From positions 40,519 to 104,518 of the forward strand of contig DFEB01000038.1 of assembly GCA_002368605.1 (NCBI GenBank): a stretch of DNA of 64,000 nucleotides, written 5' to 3'. This document shows positions 63,829-64,000 of this stretch, in pieces. The position numbers and the translations under genes were made by a program. Origin of the DNA: Treponema sp. UBA3813. GTDB taxonomy: Bacteria > Spirochaetota > Spirochaetia > Treponematales > Treponemataceae. Every line of letters starts with the position of its first letter. Position 1 is the first letter of the stretch. A model generated the notes under the pieces. The model was not told the origin of the DNA. It searched no databases and worked only from the letters and a program-made list of their open reading frames with translations.

Positions 63829-64000
63829 GCGCAACCGACGGCAAGCGGCGGTCGTGAGCACTCTCGTTTTCGTGCTCATTTGGCTTTTCGCCCTTCCGCG
63901 CTAACCGCGCTCCATTCGCCGCAACCTACGGTTGCTTCGCGAGTTTTCGTAGAAAACTCGGTAAGGTCGGCTTGCCGACCGACGAACGCCTTTGGCGGGG
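63829..64000. repeat. palindrome-rich GC element, runs off the window
   Basis: Consecutive perfect hairpins with very short loops: GCAACC-TAC-GGTTGC (63921-63935), CGAGTTTTC-GTA-GAAAACTCG (63940-63960), GGTCGGC-TT-GCCGACC (63965-63980), CGCC-TTT-GGCG (63987-63997). Upstream TGAGCAC/GTGCTCA pairs across ten bases (63855-63878). No reading frame is plausible. Together with the hairpins at 29190, 34505 and 35799 it may be a family of intergenic structured elements. Confidence 0.75.

Overview
The window reads as a chromosomal segment of a spirochaete, almost certainly a Treponema of the commensal type (inferred from gene content, not from a database search). Pointers are periplasmic-flagellar rod genes with a sigma-28-type promoter, a murG-cvpA-holB-like-AtoS/AtoC run, a dnaG-rpoD pair next to mltG, RNase P RNA beside a treponemal coiled-coil/zinc-ribbon gene, many signal-peptide or lipoprotein genes without general homologues, and a Rho with a long low-complexity N-terminal arm. 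There are no rRNAs, CRISPR arrays, insertion sequences or phage genes. It is mostly core genome, very tightly packed.

Layout. 1-3173 (+): end of an Rnf-like operon (divergent RnfA, short RnfB) followed by a GH57-like protein. 3191-4618 (-): flgJ-like and flgG, divergent from an MCP (4786-6864). 6892-14978 (+): murC, an outer-membrane-type protein, then murG-cvpA-holB-like-sensor kinase-NtrC-type regulator with ATGA/TAATG couplings. 15068-19845 (+): tRNA-Glu, rpsT, HU, lnt, bactofilin, rho. 19959-22741 (-): tRNA-Leu, a zinc-ribbon protein, a pseudo-receiver protein and an exported protein. 22792-26475 (+): mfd. 26472-36281: mixed-strand single genes (porin-like protein, amino-acid binding protein, dCMP deaminase, thrC, lipoprotein, alr, folC, trpS, small exported protein). 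36395-37834 (+): yicC and a CMP-kinase-like gene. 38034-40167 (-): tRNA-Gly, tRNA-Phe, cca and a membrane protein. 40254-46882 (+): aroH, tRNA-Thr, tRNA-Tyr, an MBL-fold hydrolase, a 66-aa protein, mltG, dnaG, rpoD. 47009-57771 (+): zinc-ribbon coiled coil, rnpB, TPR protein, mreB-mreC-mreD-mrdA-rodA and a fused radical-SAM/DUF2344 protein. 57885-63738 (-): a hybrid kinase/diguanylate cyclase, an ABC-F ATPase and a DEAD-box helicase, ending in a palindrome-rich element that runs off the window.

How the genes work together. Cell-wall synthesis and shape dominate (murC, murG, alr, mltG, mreBCD, mrdA, rodA, bactofilin). Information processing is the second theme (dnaG, rpoD, rho, mfd, holB-like, rnpB, cca, yicC, trpS, rpsT, six tRNAs). 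Signalling and motility form the third (flgG, flgJ-like, MCP, AtoS/AtoC-type pair, hybrid kinase-GGDEF).

The most interesting signals are not new gene families but the control architecture. At least seven genes have a -10 hexamer ending 6-8 nt before the start codon, and nearly all lack a Shine-Dalgarno sequence, which predicts leaderless mRNAs. In one case (60402-60438) the -10 lies in the loop of an intrinsic terminator and the start codon in its 3' arm. Also notable are an Rnf remnant with expected Fe-S ligands missing, an ABC-F protein in which one of two composite ATP sites is degenerate on both faces, long nested-hairpin intergenic elements, and a 10-bp-period repeat that occurs between genes and inside the helicase reading frame.
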